A stretch of DNA of 64,000 nucleotides from Dipteronia dyeriana (taxonomy: Eukaryota > Streptophyta > Magnoliopsida > Sapindales > Sapindaceae): NCBI GenBank assembly GCA_032871835.1, contig CM065301.1, forward strand, positions 28,280,405 through 28,344,404. The letters run 5' to 3'. The position numbers and the translations under genes were made by a program. Positions 47,197 through 59,398 of the stretch are shown piece after piece (within the stretch, counting starts at the first letter, position 1; every line of letters begins with the position of its first letter). Below the pieces are notes generated by a model. The model did not search any database, was not told the DNA's origin, and was given only the letters and a program-made list of their open reading frames with translations.

Positions 47197-48191
47197 TGTT
47201 AATCGAGAATTTGCTCAAGTGAAGAATTTCAATTAACGTCATCAAGACCGCTACTTGTTAGGTTACAGTCGGGGTTGGTACCTCGTACCTAGGTAAGTAA
47301 CAATTGGGTGAAAGTATGAATAGAGAATATAAGAGGAGTATGTTATCATGAAAAGTTGAAATGAGACTGTTTTAATGATATTAAGCATACAATGGTAATT
47401 CAACAATGGTGATGTTAATCTTACAATTTTTCCTCTCAATCTCTTTACAAACATAACTAGAGATGGCGAATTCGTGTGTGTCGATAAGTGGCTACTTCCT
47501 TAATGTCAAAAAACTCTCTATAAATGGCGAATTCTCTCTAGGGTTTTACTCTGATTCTTGATGCTTTTTTTTAAAAAAATTTAGATGTCGTATTTAACTC
47601 ATCCCTTCTTTCTAATCAAATCTCTAAAACCAATCAATTAGCCATGTTACCCAAATTGATTAGCGCTAGTAAGGGATGTTAAATTACGTGGGAATTGCTC
47701 CTCGTTGATTATATCACATTTTCGCTTAAGTTTAAATGAGGATCAGTTGACTTGTGTAGTCTTATTATGGCGCTTTAATGGGGAAGGGGTTACCCTTTTA
47801 TTCCACACTGCTTGGAGGAGAATTCTGGCTCTATATTCTAGTGGCGAGGTACCCTGATGTACCGATTTGCAAGCATGGTGCTTGTTCTACCATGCTGGTT
47901 CTTTCCTTCTTGCTAGGCAGGTTGTATAAGTACCTTAGATAGGCTACGAACTGGTGTCGAGGTACTCGGGTACTGAATAGATATCCCAGTTTCAAAGTGC
48001 CAGGTAGAAAGTAGCTAGATGCTGGCTCGACTTGATATCTGGCAGTTTTAGGGAAGCGATGCTGACCTTTCCCTAGATAGTAGTATCGAGGTACCCAGAG
48101 TATATGGGAACCGGTTATGATATGGACCCTACCAGTTACTAGATAGATGGAAAATTCTTCTTTGGTCCCTCGTAAAAAATGGCTATTAACA
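47197..48191 (-). mobile_element. Tat element C, 5' LTR
   Basis: On the + strand this reads TGTTAATCGAGAATTTGC to AAAATGGCTATTAACA. The left ~60 bases align with the reverse complement of the Tat B LTR end (GAATTTC.ATTAAC then AAGACCGCTA). At 995 bases it is shorter than its partner, with internal deletion. No matching 5-base TSD is seen: GAAGT on the left, TTGCT on the right. Confidence 0.7.
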
Positions 48192-48569
48192 TTGCTTATT
48201 TGAAATTATTTTTTTGAGTATTTGCATGGTATTTTGTGTTACTTTTGGTGATTGTGGCTGTATAGGGTATCCATGGTGTATCGGTTTACCGTTGGTTGTG
48301 TTAAGATTGTGCCGAAGTGCTGCCCAATTGTGTTCGGGTATAGTTGAAGCGACATAGTTTTATGAGTGCCAAGTGGCGAGGGTGAAGCAAACAGCTAGGA
48401 TAGTTGAAGAGGGCGATTTCAGTCAGAAAGAAAGGTTGAAAAGGGGCACGGATAAAAAGAAGAAAAAGATTTCGACATGTGCTGAAATCCGGAGTTTCCA
48501 ACTTGGATGGCAAATTTACTAAGAAAAATATTATTCCTAAATAGGGGATCAACATCAGTGAGTTGGGAC
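48192..48569 (+). mobile_element. Athila spacer, resumed
   Basis: Non-coding sequence between Tat C and the Athila second ORF. No features beyond its position are recognised. Confidence 0.5.
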
Positions 48570-49804
48570 CGACACCGATTCCCTTGATGGTTCAAGATAA
48601 ATATTTGGAGACATGTGTTCAGCCCCCCTCTAGGTAGTGCCCTCAGATTGTTAGAGAGTTTTATACATGTGTGATTGAGTAGAACTACAGTTTGGGCAGC
48701 CTAATTTTGGTCAGGGGGGAAAAAGTAAGGATAAATGCCGCAGATTTCAATCGACATTTCAGAACCACACTTCCTCCACGTGAACCAGGTAGAGAGTTTA
48801 TTATGTATAAGGGTGTGCCGAAGCTCATTATTTTCTCCAAGATGAATATGGAGTTAGCAAACAACTTGACAACAAAGAAGATGCAATTTTGGAACTCTAG
48901 GTCTAGCCCTCTGAAGTAGTCCAAACTCCATATAACGCTTGCTTTTTGGCATATTTTTTCATGTTTCACTCGATAAGGCAGTGCGGGCACCGTACTACAG
49001 TAGCCTATGAGGTGGCAGCCTTACTCAATTATTTGCTTAATGACAATCCAATCGACATAGGAGTGATCGTGAAGTTTGAGATCCGAAAATTAGCAAATGA
49101 TGTTTCAAGGAAGGAGACGATGGTGTTCTCGAGCTTGATTACTTATTTCTGTGAGGCTGCAAGTGTAGATATGACAGGGGAAGAGATGAAGGACACTCCG
49201 TAGGATTTTAGGATCCGTACATGGTACTCTCTCTATCTGAGATGAGGACTGAAGAAATCCGGAGATACATGAGAGAGTTCAAGCAAGCCTAAGAAGAAGA
49301 GAGCCATAATCAAAGTAGAAGGGGTAGAAGAAGAGGATGAGAGAGAGAGGTAATGAGAGAGAAAGGTTCAGATGATGAGAGAGAGGTTAACAAAAAGGGT
49401 GATGAGAATCTTTCAGCTCTAATGGACGTCCTAGAAGGCGTCAAGCTCTCTCTATAGAAAGGTAGACAAATGCGAATGCAATAGTTGAAAGTGATGTTAG
49501 GGAGGCCTGGGCAGCGGTCCTGAAGGAGATGAAATCAAAGGAGAAACGACTGATGGTGAAGATAGATTTATTGGATAGAGGATTGAGGCATGACTTTGCA
49601 GATTTGAGACACGAGCTTGGCCTCTCTCCATACACTAGGGAGATGAAGACAACTTCAGCTCCAGCTTCACCAGTTCCAGCCTTCTTAATTCCAGTTCATC
49701 TGGTTGGTGGTCCGTGCATTTCAGAGGAGGATACTGTCATGCACATTGCAATGAAGATGTCACTAAAGGAGGTAGAAGACAAAGCAGCTACTGAGACGGC
49801 CTAG
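48570..49804 (+). pseudogene. Athila second ORF (plant transposon-protein domain), degenerate
   Basis: This ORF lies between pol and the 3' LTR, where Athila elements carry an extra gene once called env-like. The visible order is VQDKYLETC, then VREFYTCVIE, LILVRGEKVRINAADFNRHF, then after a frameshift FFMFHSIRQCGHRTTVAYEV, ALLNYLLNDNPIDIGVIV and MVFSSLITYFCEAA. These fit the 'putative plant transposon protein' domain common in Athila second ORFs, by recall. The C-terminal part has KIDLLDRGLRHDFADLRHEL. Stops near 48604, 48642, 48917 and 49201 break it. I see no signal peptide or membrane anchor, so an envelope role is not supported here. Confidence 0.65.
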
Positions 49805-51853
49805 AAGGGCAAGGTAAAGATATCGGGGTCCATATAGTCACAACCACCAGAGTTTATTTTATGCTTAGCTAGCTAGTTTCCAGACTTATTTTTATTTTTT
49901 GCACTTTACCTTTGCTTTAATTTTTGTACTTTGGTTAGATATTTCCATTTTATTTGGACTACCTTATTGCTTTTGATTTATTTTCTACTACTTAGATTAG
50001 GGGTGTTAGTTGTACAATGATAGTTTAGGTTGATGCTTGATTTTGCCCGCATGTGTAAATAATTGGATGCTTATTACTTTTGAGCCATGGTTAAGTTTGA
50101 ATGTTTGGTCTAGTGTTGAACTTTTAAGTTTGTGACGTTTTGTGGTTTAGCAAGCCTTTCTGCCAGGTTCTCATTGTCAACATTGAGGATAATGTTAGAT
50201 TTAGGTTTGGGGGTGTGGGAGACACCACCGGTAGTGTCAAATAAAATTCTTTTGAGTACGATTTTTGTTTAGTTTCTGCATGTTTTTAGGTGTTATGCAT
50301 CGTTTAAGTCCATTTTTGTCAAAACGTTTTGTGAAAAAGGTCATGTTGGACTTATTTTATTTGGTGAGATGCTCTTGTGTGTGTGTGTGTGTGTATGTGT
50401 CGTGGATGAGCGTTTTGAATGCATTATGTGTTAAGCCTAGTTTTGGGTGCACTGCACAAAATGCAGTTAGTCCCTTTCTCTTAGAGCTCTTATAGATGAG
50501 GCATCATATTTGACTGTGGGAGATTAATAATGGAGACTATCCGTGAGGTTTTGAGCCTTTTAGCATTCTATTTTGAGGGTAATTTCAATTCCACTCTTCA
50601 CACACAATTCTAAACACATTTGCATTTAATTAGAAAGTCTCATTACCCGACAAATGTTCATTTTTCATAGATAATGCATATAATAGTGGACTACTTAACG
50701 GAACCTTCATTCCCTTGATAGATGGATCTATAGAAATGATATAGGCAATGTGTGCTAACCACTTAAAAACACCCTAATCACCTTTCCATCCTATATCTGT
50801 GCGCTCACAAGCCAATTTTGAAGCCAAACACATTTAAATTTTCATTCATTACCCATATCACTAACAACCATCACAACCTACACAGTAAACCTTCCCTTTT
50901 CACTAATTGAGGATGTTAAGGCTTAGGATTAGTGTAATCGAGGCTCTTGTTTTGTATGGTGTGTACCTAGGCCGGAGTATAAGGAGTGTGTAGGAGAAGC
51001 ATCATCGTATATAGTTTTTCAAAAAAAAAAGATTTTTTTTTTGAATGTAATAGCATGATAATTAAAAAGCATAACAAGTAAATGCTTCATAGGCTTGAGC
51101 TGAATTGTGAGGACAACTAGAAACAATAAGAGTTGGGATTAATACACAATAGAGAAAATTGTAGTCTGGAAGCCAAAGTTAATGAAGTTGTAATATAGCC
51201 GATCATCGACAATTTAGAATGTAATGCCTTGGATGATTCAATTGGTTTTCGAATTTTCCATTTTCCTATTCTTTCATTACCCAATTACCCATGGCCCCGT
51301 TACAACCAAGAAATATACCTACTTGATCTTAAGAAAAGTCTAGATTGGGAATGTTAGTTGAAGCATGCTCTTTCCACATTCATGACTTTCGGTTCTTTTC
51401 CATGAGACTTAATCATATAAATGCGCATTCTCTCAAATGTTATATGCAACTAAAAATTTGATTTCACTACATAAACTCATATTGTATATCTTGAGGTATG
51501 TTCATGTAGGATTCAGAGTGCTTATTGAGAGAATCTGTTGAGGATAGAGTCGAGTCGAATTACATCCCTTGCTGGAGAGTGTGTTGTTTTTGAAGATTGT
51601 GAAATTCGAGTGTGAGATTACACAGGGCGTGGTTCTTGCATTATTGACATGTGTCTTGAAAAAAATCCCGCTTATCTGTTCTTGCATGCATTTCTCATTA
51701 ATTGCATAACTTGAGTGGCATCTCATCATGCTGGCTCAACATTTTTATCATATTAGAGTTTTTGATGAGTCATTTTAGTTAGAGTCCTTGAAAGGGTAAG
51801 TCTTTGAGTCTCACGTGATTGTTGTTTTGTTTCGGTTTTGCTTGAGGACGAGC
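49805..51853 (+). mobile_element. Athila 3' non-coding region
   Basis: It contains ACATTGAGGATAATGTTAGA then GGTTTGGGGGTGTGGG near 50190-50219, and TTTTGCTTGAGGACGAGC at 51836-51853. Both are typical of the region before the 3' LTR in Athila elements. A GT dinucleotide run lies at about 50378-50397. The LARD-like element splits it right after GAGC. Confidence 0.7.
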
Positions 51854-54452
51854 TGATACCTGCGGATTCTTACGTTAGGGAATTGCGGATTCCAAAAAGA
51901 TATTTATAAAAATTTTCTAGGCAATGTGCTATAAACTAGTAAAATACTAGTATAACGACAAGCGAGGGTATCAATCCACGGGGAGGTGGGATTCACCGAC
52001 CGTCTCTAGTTTTAGCTATTATTACAACACTCCAAGCGGAACGCGTGTTGTGTATGCAAAAAGAATGTGCGGAAATTAAATGCTAAAATAACTAACAAAT
52101 TACATAAATAAATAATATGTACAAAGATAGGATGGAATGGAGAGAATGCATGAAATGTGAATACACTAGGGAAATGACTCAACCTTGACACTCCTCCTAA
52201 TTAAGCACAAGACACACCTAGTCCCTCAAATGTGCAAGTATATCATAGGCTTATGTTCCCTTAATCAATCTCTAATCACTCTCGATGCCTTAGAGATCAC
52301 ATCCATACAAAGTATGGATTCATTAAGTGCCATGAAACACATAAAAGAGCCATGTATGTAGCCCTAGTGATCTCTCACTTTCTGATCATATACACAGGAA
52401 GTTTAGTTGGGCATGTAATGTGCAACCAAGTGGGCCATTTTACAGCCAATAATTCATCCACAAGGCTAACCAAATACAGGATGGAAACCAAGTGAAAGCA
52501 TTATGAATACGAGATACCCATACAACAAGTATGTTATATGCTCGTGTCCCCTTAATTAATCTATAATATCTCTTGATATGTTAGAGATTGTATCCATGCA
52601 TAAGCATGGATCCATTAAGGACTATGGGACACACACACACGATCTCTACATGCTAGCCTAGTGATCTTTCATCTTTCAGGTCAAATGTAGATGGTATCAT
52701 GCTGAGCATGTAAATGTGAACCACACGATATATAACACAGCCAAAATATCATTCACAAGGTGGCTAACAGAGTGAAAGCATTAAGTACACTAAATATCCA
52801 TATTACAACACAAGCACAAGATGAATTTGGTTTATCTTTACTTTTAAGTCAAGGATTCGGTTTTATCAATCTCTCTATGATGGCACAAAGTGGAGACAAG
52901 TTCACCAAACAACAATATACAACAAAATTGATTATTAATCAGTAAGACCATCAATTTAAGTCAAGGGTTCATTCTTCTGATTAAGGAATTTACCAAAATC
53001 AATTTATCACTCAACCCATGCCATAGGAGAGCAATTGTGTCTTAATACAAAGACCCATTAAGCACAAGAATATTGAACCAAGCTTAATCTAGCATATAAA
53101 TGCATCAACCAAACCTTTCATACTCTTTAGAGCTAAATCTCTAGCACTCAACTCATTAAAAACATGGTATTTTGACTCATCAACCAACTTATAAACAAAC
53201 ATGGGATGCTAAATTACACTACTCCTACTATAAATTACTCTACTCCTAATCCTAATCATGCGAGCATATCAATTTTGGCCCTCAACACACATGAATTTCA
53301 CAACAAGAGATTTAATCATGCATAATCTAAGAGTAGAACAAAACCAAAATGAATTTAAGAATAATCATCATATATTATATAAGTGTAGGTTTACAAAATT
53401 CCCTAAATTGGTGATACACATAAAAGAAAAGATGATGTACAAGGAAAGAGTAAAAAGACATACAACCTTTGAAGATAAACTCCTCCAAATTTGCTTCTTG
53501 CCTCTTAGCTCGAAATTGGTCCTAAGACCACTCCTTTCTCCTTGCAATCAACTCTAAGACGGTGGAGGAAGTGTTAAAAATGGTGGTGGAGGTGTATGGT
53601 GAGCTCCTATGGAGGATTTGGAGCTCTCACTTATTTGGGTGAAGAAGATAAAGAGGAAAGAGATGAGAGAAGGGAGAGAAAGGGGTCAGTTGTGTGAGGA
53701 GGAGACCAAATGAATTGTGTCTTCAATGAATGAAAGTGAGTAGGATATGTAGAGAAAATGATTGTGGTGAGGTGAAGGAAAATGCATGTGTGGTGATTGG
53801 TGGGAGAATTCAAAGGATGAATTTGATTGGTTGAAAGTGGAGAGTGGGTAGGCTAAGAATGATAGAAAAATGGGACAAAATGGGGTGTTTATAGAGTAAG
53901 AAAGTTAGGGTGTAAAATGAGGTGTGAAAGGACAAGATTACCTCTCAAATATTGGCTGAAATTGGCTAAAAACAGTGCATTTTTCACCCCAGAGTTCACT
54001 CGAGGAGGGTGCAAGGACTTTTCTCTCGGAAATGGCTGCCCAATTTTCGCTGCCACTTTCGCGGACAGAGAGTTCGGAGCTTCCCGCGGAGGCAATTCTC
54101 AACTTTGCGCACTATTACGAAATTGGCCATAACTTCCTCTATAGACCTCAGAATTACAATCTGTAAAAAGTGTTGGAAAGTAGACATCCGAGGATTTCCG
54201 AAATATAGTAATGGCCAACATGGTTCGGTTGGAGGAGAGAGATATGACTTTACAAAGTTGAGTGTACTGCTCGAGCAATTCCAATTGCAGCCCTCCTAAC
54301 TCCAAAACTCTTCAATTTAGCTCAACTCCTTATTTTAAGAGATATAATCTACACAAGACTCACAAAACATATTAAATGACAAAATATGCTCAAAAACGAA
54401 AGCAAATGATAGGAAATGGGGACCTTAAAAGGTGTAATTTGTGATGTTATCA
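51854..54452 (-). mobile_element. LARD-like element, 3' LTR
   Basis: The LTR runs TGATACCTGCGG to GATGTTATCA on the + strand (2,599 bases) and matches 56472-59063 throughout, with scattered differences. It contains an internal duplication: a block at about 52225-52480 is echoed at 52530-52790 (both with CATAGGCTTATG or TATGTTATATGCTC, then TTAGAGAT..., then CATTAAG). Short frames inside are not genes. Confidence 0.88.
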
Positions 54453-56471
54453 CACCCCCAAACCTATCTTTTGCTTGTCCTCGAGCAAAACAAAAACGAA
54501 AAAAAATCAAACAAAAAATGAAAATAAAAAAAAACTAAGCTAGGCTGGTCCACCTTTGTAGGAAACACGATGGCACTTAGCACGTGCCACAAGCCTTTCA
54601 ACCACTAGGCGATCCCTTGATGGAGAAGTTTTATCTTCTGAGGGCTTAAAGATACGACACCCACAAACGTATTACTCTGTAAGAAAATTGAGATGCAATC
54701 CAAACATAACAAATAAAGACAACACATGCATGCTAGTATCTCAAATATACCAATCAATAACAATGCTTCACACAATGCAAGTATACCAATACTTAGGACG
54801 TTTTCGGTGTACAAAACAACTACGCTGGAATGCTCAAGATGAAATTCACCACGACTCTAATCCTCATCGGATTTCAATCAGATTTTTCCACTCAGAACCT
54901 AAGCGATCACTCTCTAGCAAACACATGCGATTTGGTAGTTATGTTCATGGAATCAAATATATCGCATATGAGTATAGTCAATTAAAAGTACATTTTCTGA
55001 AAATAGATCTCATGGAAGGAATTGAAATACCATGAACATGGAAAGAGCATGCATAAATTCATATTTCCAATATAGACTTCCTAAGAGATCAAATGGACTT
55101 TCCCTCACTTGTATTGGGGCCAAGGTGATTTGTGGTGGTGTATGGGATGGAATATATGGTAGGAGTGGGAAGGAAAAAGGTACTAACCATGTCAAGGTGT
55201 TTATACACATTACAATACTTTGATTAGCTCTACAATACATTACAAATCAAATGACTAGGCATTAAACTTTTACATTGCACATTTGTGCTACAATTGTACT
55301 CAATGGTAAGTAACCTTACATTTGAAGAACTTGAAGGCTTAAGTGTTTATAATTCACACTTATTGCTTTTTTTTATAAGCCTTTGCCTTTACATATTTAC
55401 ATATATTTGCCTAAGTATACACTTATACAAAATTTAGAGCTGCATATAACTTCTCTAAAGCTATACACCTTAACATGATCAATAACTAAGGTATGACTTG
55501 TGTTTAGGTTATGTTGGTAGATGGAGGTTTAGTGTCTGGTCTCAAATTTTATGATGTAAGGACACATAGGGACATGAGAGTGTTTGGGCTATATATGGAG
55601 TTTAAGAACACACTCAAGTCCAAAATCATTTCTAAAAATCCATCTAACAAGGGAATACAAATCTTAACAAGCAGTCCACTTGATGAAGTTCTATGACAAT
55701 CAGTACAGAGTTGATGTATAATGAGATCACAGTAAAGAACAAAATTGAAGACTGTATAAAGAGTAGAAACAAAACCCACAAATATTGTTTTTTTAGGCCA
55801 AGTGTAGCTCACGGGTAGTCTCCACTATTTTCCTAAGCTAAACAAACAAAGAGTTCTATCTACATCAACATCAAAAGATTGGCACTGTACAAGCAAATTT
55901 AAGTGATGCACGGAGCTAAAAACATACAATGCATGTCTCAACCGGTAAACCAAGAAAACAACTCAACAAAAATGGACTAGAATTCCAAGATTTTTCAAAA
56001 ATGTTCGATTTGTGCAGAGATTTGAAAATTAACTAAAAAAAATACTCTAAGATCTAAGCACAACATAAATCCACTATTACATCTAAACAAAAATAAAAAT
56101 CACAAACAATAAGCAAAACATTTTACCCTTGAAGCGCTAGTCGTCGCGAGTGGTTATCGAATCAACCAAGTCTCTACATTGCTCTCTTGAGTTGTGCGGT
56201 CTATCCAACTTGAAAATTTTCTTTCCCTTGCACAAGACAACTCAAACAAAATCAAATGCAAATGTTTAATGCAAAAATATGAAAATAAAAACACAACTTA
56301 GACCCCCAAACCTAGCCTAAACATTGTTTGCCATACAATGAAAAGAGAGTAAGAGAATTGTTTATTTTTAACATAACGAACTTCTCCACAAAGAAATAAA
56401 AAGCAATAAAATGAAGCTAAAACTATCAACAATCAATAAATACGCCACCTCCCCGGCAGCGGTGCCACTTT
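54453..56471 (-). mobile_element. LARD-like element, internal region without coding capacity
   Basis: This is only 2.0 kb. On the minus strand the 3' end has a polypurine tract, AAAGATAGGTTTGGGGGTGTG (54453-54473), preceded by TGCTCGAGGACAAGC. Near the 5' end is a second one, GGTTTGGGGGTCTAAG near 56300-56315. The primer-binding site is at 56447-56468. No gag or pol motif is found in any frame. It has the structure of a large retrotransposon derivative that depends on proteins from an Athila-like partner. Confidence 0.8.
56447..56468 (-). other. LARD-like element primer-binding site
   Basis: On the minus strand TGGCACCGCTGCCGGGGAGG follows the LTR end TATCA by a few bases. It is close to the Athila/Tat TGGCGCCGTTGCCGGGGA site and much better kept than the one at 10242. 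Confidence 0.85.
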
Positions 56472-59063
56472 TGATACACGCAGATTCCATCGTTAGGGAA
56501 TTGCGGATGCCAAAAAGATATTTATAAAAAGTTCACACACTATGTGCTCTAAACTAGTAAAATACTAGTAAAACGGCAAGCGAGGGTATCGTTCCACAGG
56601 GAGGTGGGATTCACCGACTGTCTCTAGTTCTAGCTATTATTACAACACTCTGAGCGGACTCGTGTGTTGCGTATGCAAAAAGAATGTGCGGTAAGTAAAT
56701 GCTAAACTATCTAACAAATTACTTAAATAAATAATATGTACAAAGATAGGTTGGAATGGAGAGAATGAATGGAATGTGGATACACTAGGGAAATGACTCA
56801 ACCTTGACAATCTTCCTAATTAAACACTAGACACACCTAGTCCCTCAAATGTGGAAGCATATCATAGGCTTATGTTCCCTTAATTAATCTCTAATCACTC
56901 TCGATGCCTTAGAGATCACATCCACACAAAGTATGGATCCATTAAGCGCCATGGAACACACAAAAGAGCCATGTATGTCAGCCTAGTGATCTCTCACTTT
57001 CTGATCATATACACGGGACATTTAGTTGGGCATGTAATGTGCAACCGAGTGGGCCACTTTATAGCCAATAATTCATCCATAAGGCTAACCAAATACGGGA
57101 TGGCAACCAAGTGAAAGCATTATGAATACGAGATACCCATACAACAAGTATGTTATATGCTCGTGTCCCCTTAATTAATCTCTAATATCTCTTGATATGT
57201 TAGAGATTGTATCCATGCATAAGCATAAATCCATTAAGGACAATGGGAAACACATACGAGCTCCACACGTCAGCCTAGTGATCTCTCATCTTCCTGGTCA
57301 AATGTAGATGGTATCACGCTGTGCATGTAAATGTGAACCACGCGATATATAACACACAACCAAAATATCATTCACAAGGTGGCTAACCGAGTGAAAGCAT
57401 TAAGTACACTAAAAATCCATATTACAACACAAGCACAAGAGGAATTTGGTTTATCTTTACTTCTAAGTCAAGTATTCGGTTTTATCAATCTCCCTATGAT
57501 GGCATGAAATGGAGACAAGTTCACCAAACAATAATATACAACAAAATTGATTATTAATCATTAAGACCATTCAATTTTTAGTCAAGGGTTCATTCTCTTG
57601 ATTAAAGAATTTACCAAAATCAATTTATCACTCAACCCAAGCCATAGGAGAGCAATTGTGTCTTAAAACAAAGACCCATTAAGCACAAGAATATTGAACC
57701 AAGCTTAATCTAGCATATAAATGCATCAACCAAACCTTTCGTACTCTTTAGAGCTAAATCTCTAGCACTCAAATCATTAAAAAATGGTATTTTGACTCAT
57801 TAACCAACATATAAACAAACATGGGATGCTAAATTACACTACTCCTACTATAAATTACTCTACTCCTAATCCCAATCATGCAAGCATATCAATTTTGGCC
57901 CTCAACACACATGAATTTCACTACAAGAGATTTAATCATGCATAATCTAAGAGTAGAACAAAACCAAAATATATTTAAGAATAATCACTATATATTACAT
58001 AAGTGTAGGTTTACAAAATTTCCCAAATTGGTCATACACATCAAAGAAAACATGATATACAAGGAAAAAGTAAGAAGATATACAACCCGTGAAGAAAATC
58101 TCTTCCAAAGATGCTTCTTGCCTCCTAGCTCAAAATTGGTCCTAAGACCACTCCTTTCTCTTTGTAATCTACTCTAAGATGGTGGTGGAAGTATTAAAAA
58201 TAGTGGTAAAGGTGTATGGTGAGCTCTTATGGAGGAAAATCCTCTATGGGAGCTTGAAGCTCTCACTTATTTGGGTAAAGAAGATGAAGAGTAAATGAAT
58301 TGTGTGAGGAGGAAACCAAATGAATTGTGTCTTCATTGAATGAAAGTGAGTGGGATATGTAGAGAAAATGATTGTGGTGATGTGAAGGAAAATGCATGTG
58401 TGGTGTTTGGTGAGAGGATTCAAAGGATAAATGTGATTGTTGGAAAGTGAAGAGTGGGTAGGTTAAGAATGATAGAAAAATGGGACAAAATGGGGTGTTT
58501 ATAGAGTATGATAGTTAGGGTGTGAAATGAGGTGTGAAAGCACAAGAGTACCCCTCAAAAAATGGCTGAATTTGGCTGAAAACAGGGCATTTTTTGCCCT
58601 AGAGTTCACTCGAGGAGAGAGCGAAGACTTTTCTTATGGAAATGGCTGCCCCAATTTTTGTAGCCACTTTCACAGACGGAGGGCGTGGAGCTTCCCGCAG
58701 AGGCAATTCTCATCCTTTTGCACCGTTGCAAAATTGGCCATAACTTCCACTATAGACCTCAGAATTGCAATCTGTAAAACGCGTTGAAATGTAGACATCT
58801 GGGGCTTTCCGAAATGTAGTAACGACCAACGTAGTTAGGTTAGAGGAGGGAGATATGACCTTACAAGTTTGAGTGTATTACTCGAGCAATTCAAATTTTA
58901 GCCCTTTTAACTCCAAAACTCTTCAATTTAGCTCAACTCCTTATTTTAAGAAATATAATCTACACAAGAATCACAAAACATATTAAATAACAAAATATGC
59001 TCAAAAGCGAAAGCAAATGATAGGAAATAGGGACATTAAAAGGTGTAATTTGTTATGTTATCA
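56472..59063 (-). mobile_element. LARD-like element, 5' LTR
   Basis: It runs TGATACACGCAG to TATGTTATCA on the + strand (2,592 bases). The right flank GGAGC and left flank CGAGC share GAGC, a target duplication with one mutated base. After it the Athila sequence continues AAAGGCTAGGCTTGAGGG. The same internal duplication as in the partner LTR is present. Confidence 0.88.
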
Positions 59064-59398
59064 GGAGCAAAGGCTAGGCTTGAGGGTGTTGATCAAGCCA
59101 TTGCATCACTTAATTTTGGTTCCTCTTTCCTGTGTTTCTTTCTCGATTCTCGAGTAAAATCGAGTGTTTAATGGCTTGATTGATGTTTTTATAGGTTATC
59201 ATTATTAAGAAGGTTCATTTTTAGTTAAGAGAGAAGAAATTGGGGTGTAAAATGTAATTATGAGGAGTTAGAGCCTTGATGAAGAAGTGTCGCAGTTGAA
59301 GTGCTATCTTTCACAACCGTGGCAATCTCGTGACAGGAATTCTCAAGATTGAACTGTCATTGCTGCTGCCGTTGAGTCGTTGGTGTGTCATAGAAGAT
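59064..59398 (+). mobile_element. Athila 3' LTR start (interrupted)
   Basis: After the last polypurine-type GCAAAGGCTAGGCTTGAGGG the LTR starts TGTTGATCAAGCCATTGC at 59087. It matches 8863-9170 block by block, up to GTCATAGAAGAT, where SIRE-like element 2 begins. Its remainder must lie beyond the window. Confidence 0.75.

Noticed and set aside
48570..49804. Envelope protein, making the Athila a potential retrovirus-like element
   Set aside because: No signal peptide, transmembrane anchor or furin-like site is visible. The recognisable part resembles a plant transposon-protein domain.
53258..53557. 99-codon + frame repeated at 57878-58177
   Set aside because: It is duplicated only because it lies in both LTRs of the LARD-like element. 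Composition is intron-like and no domain is recognised.
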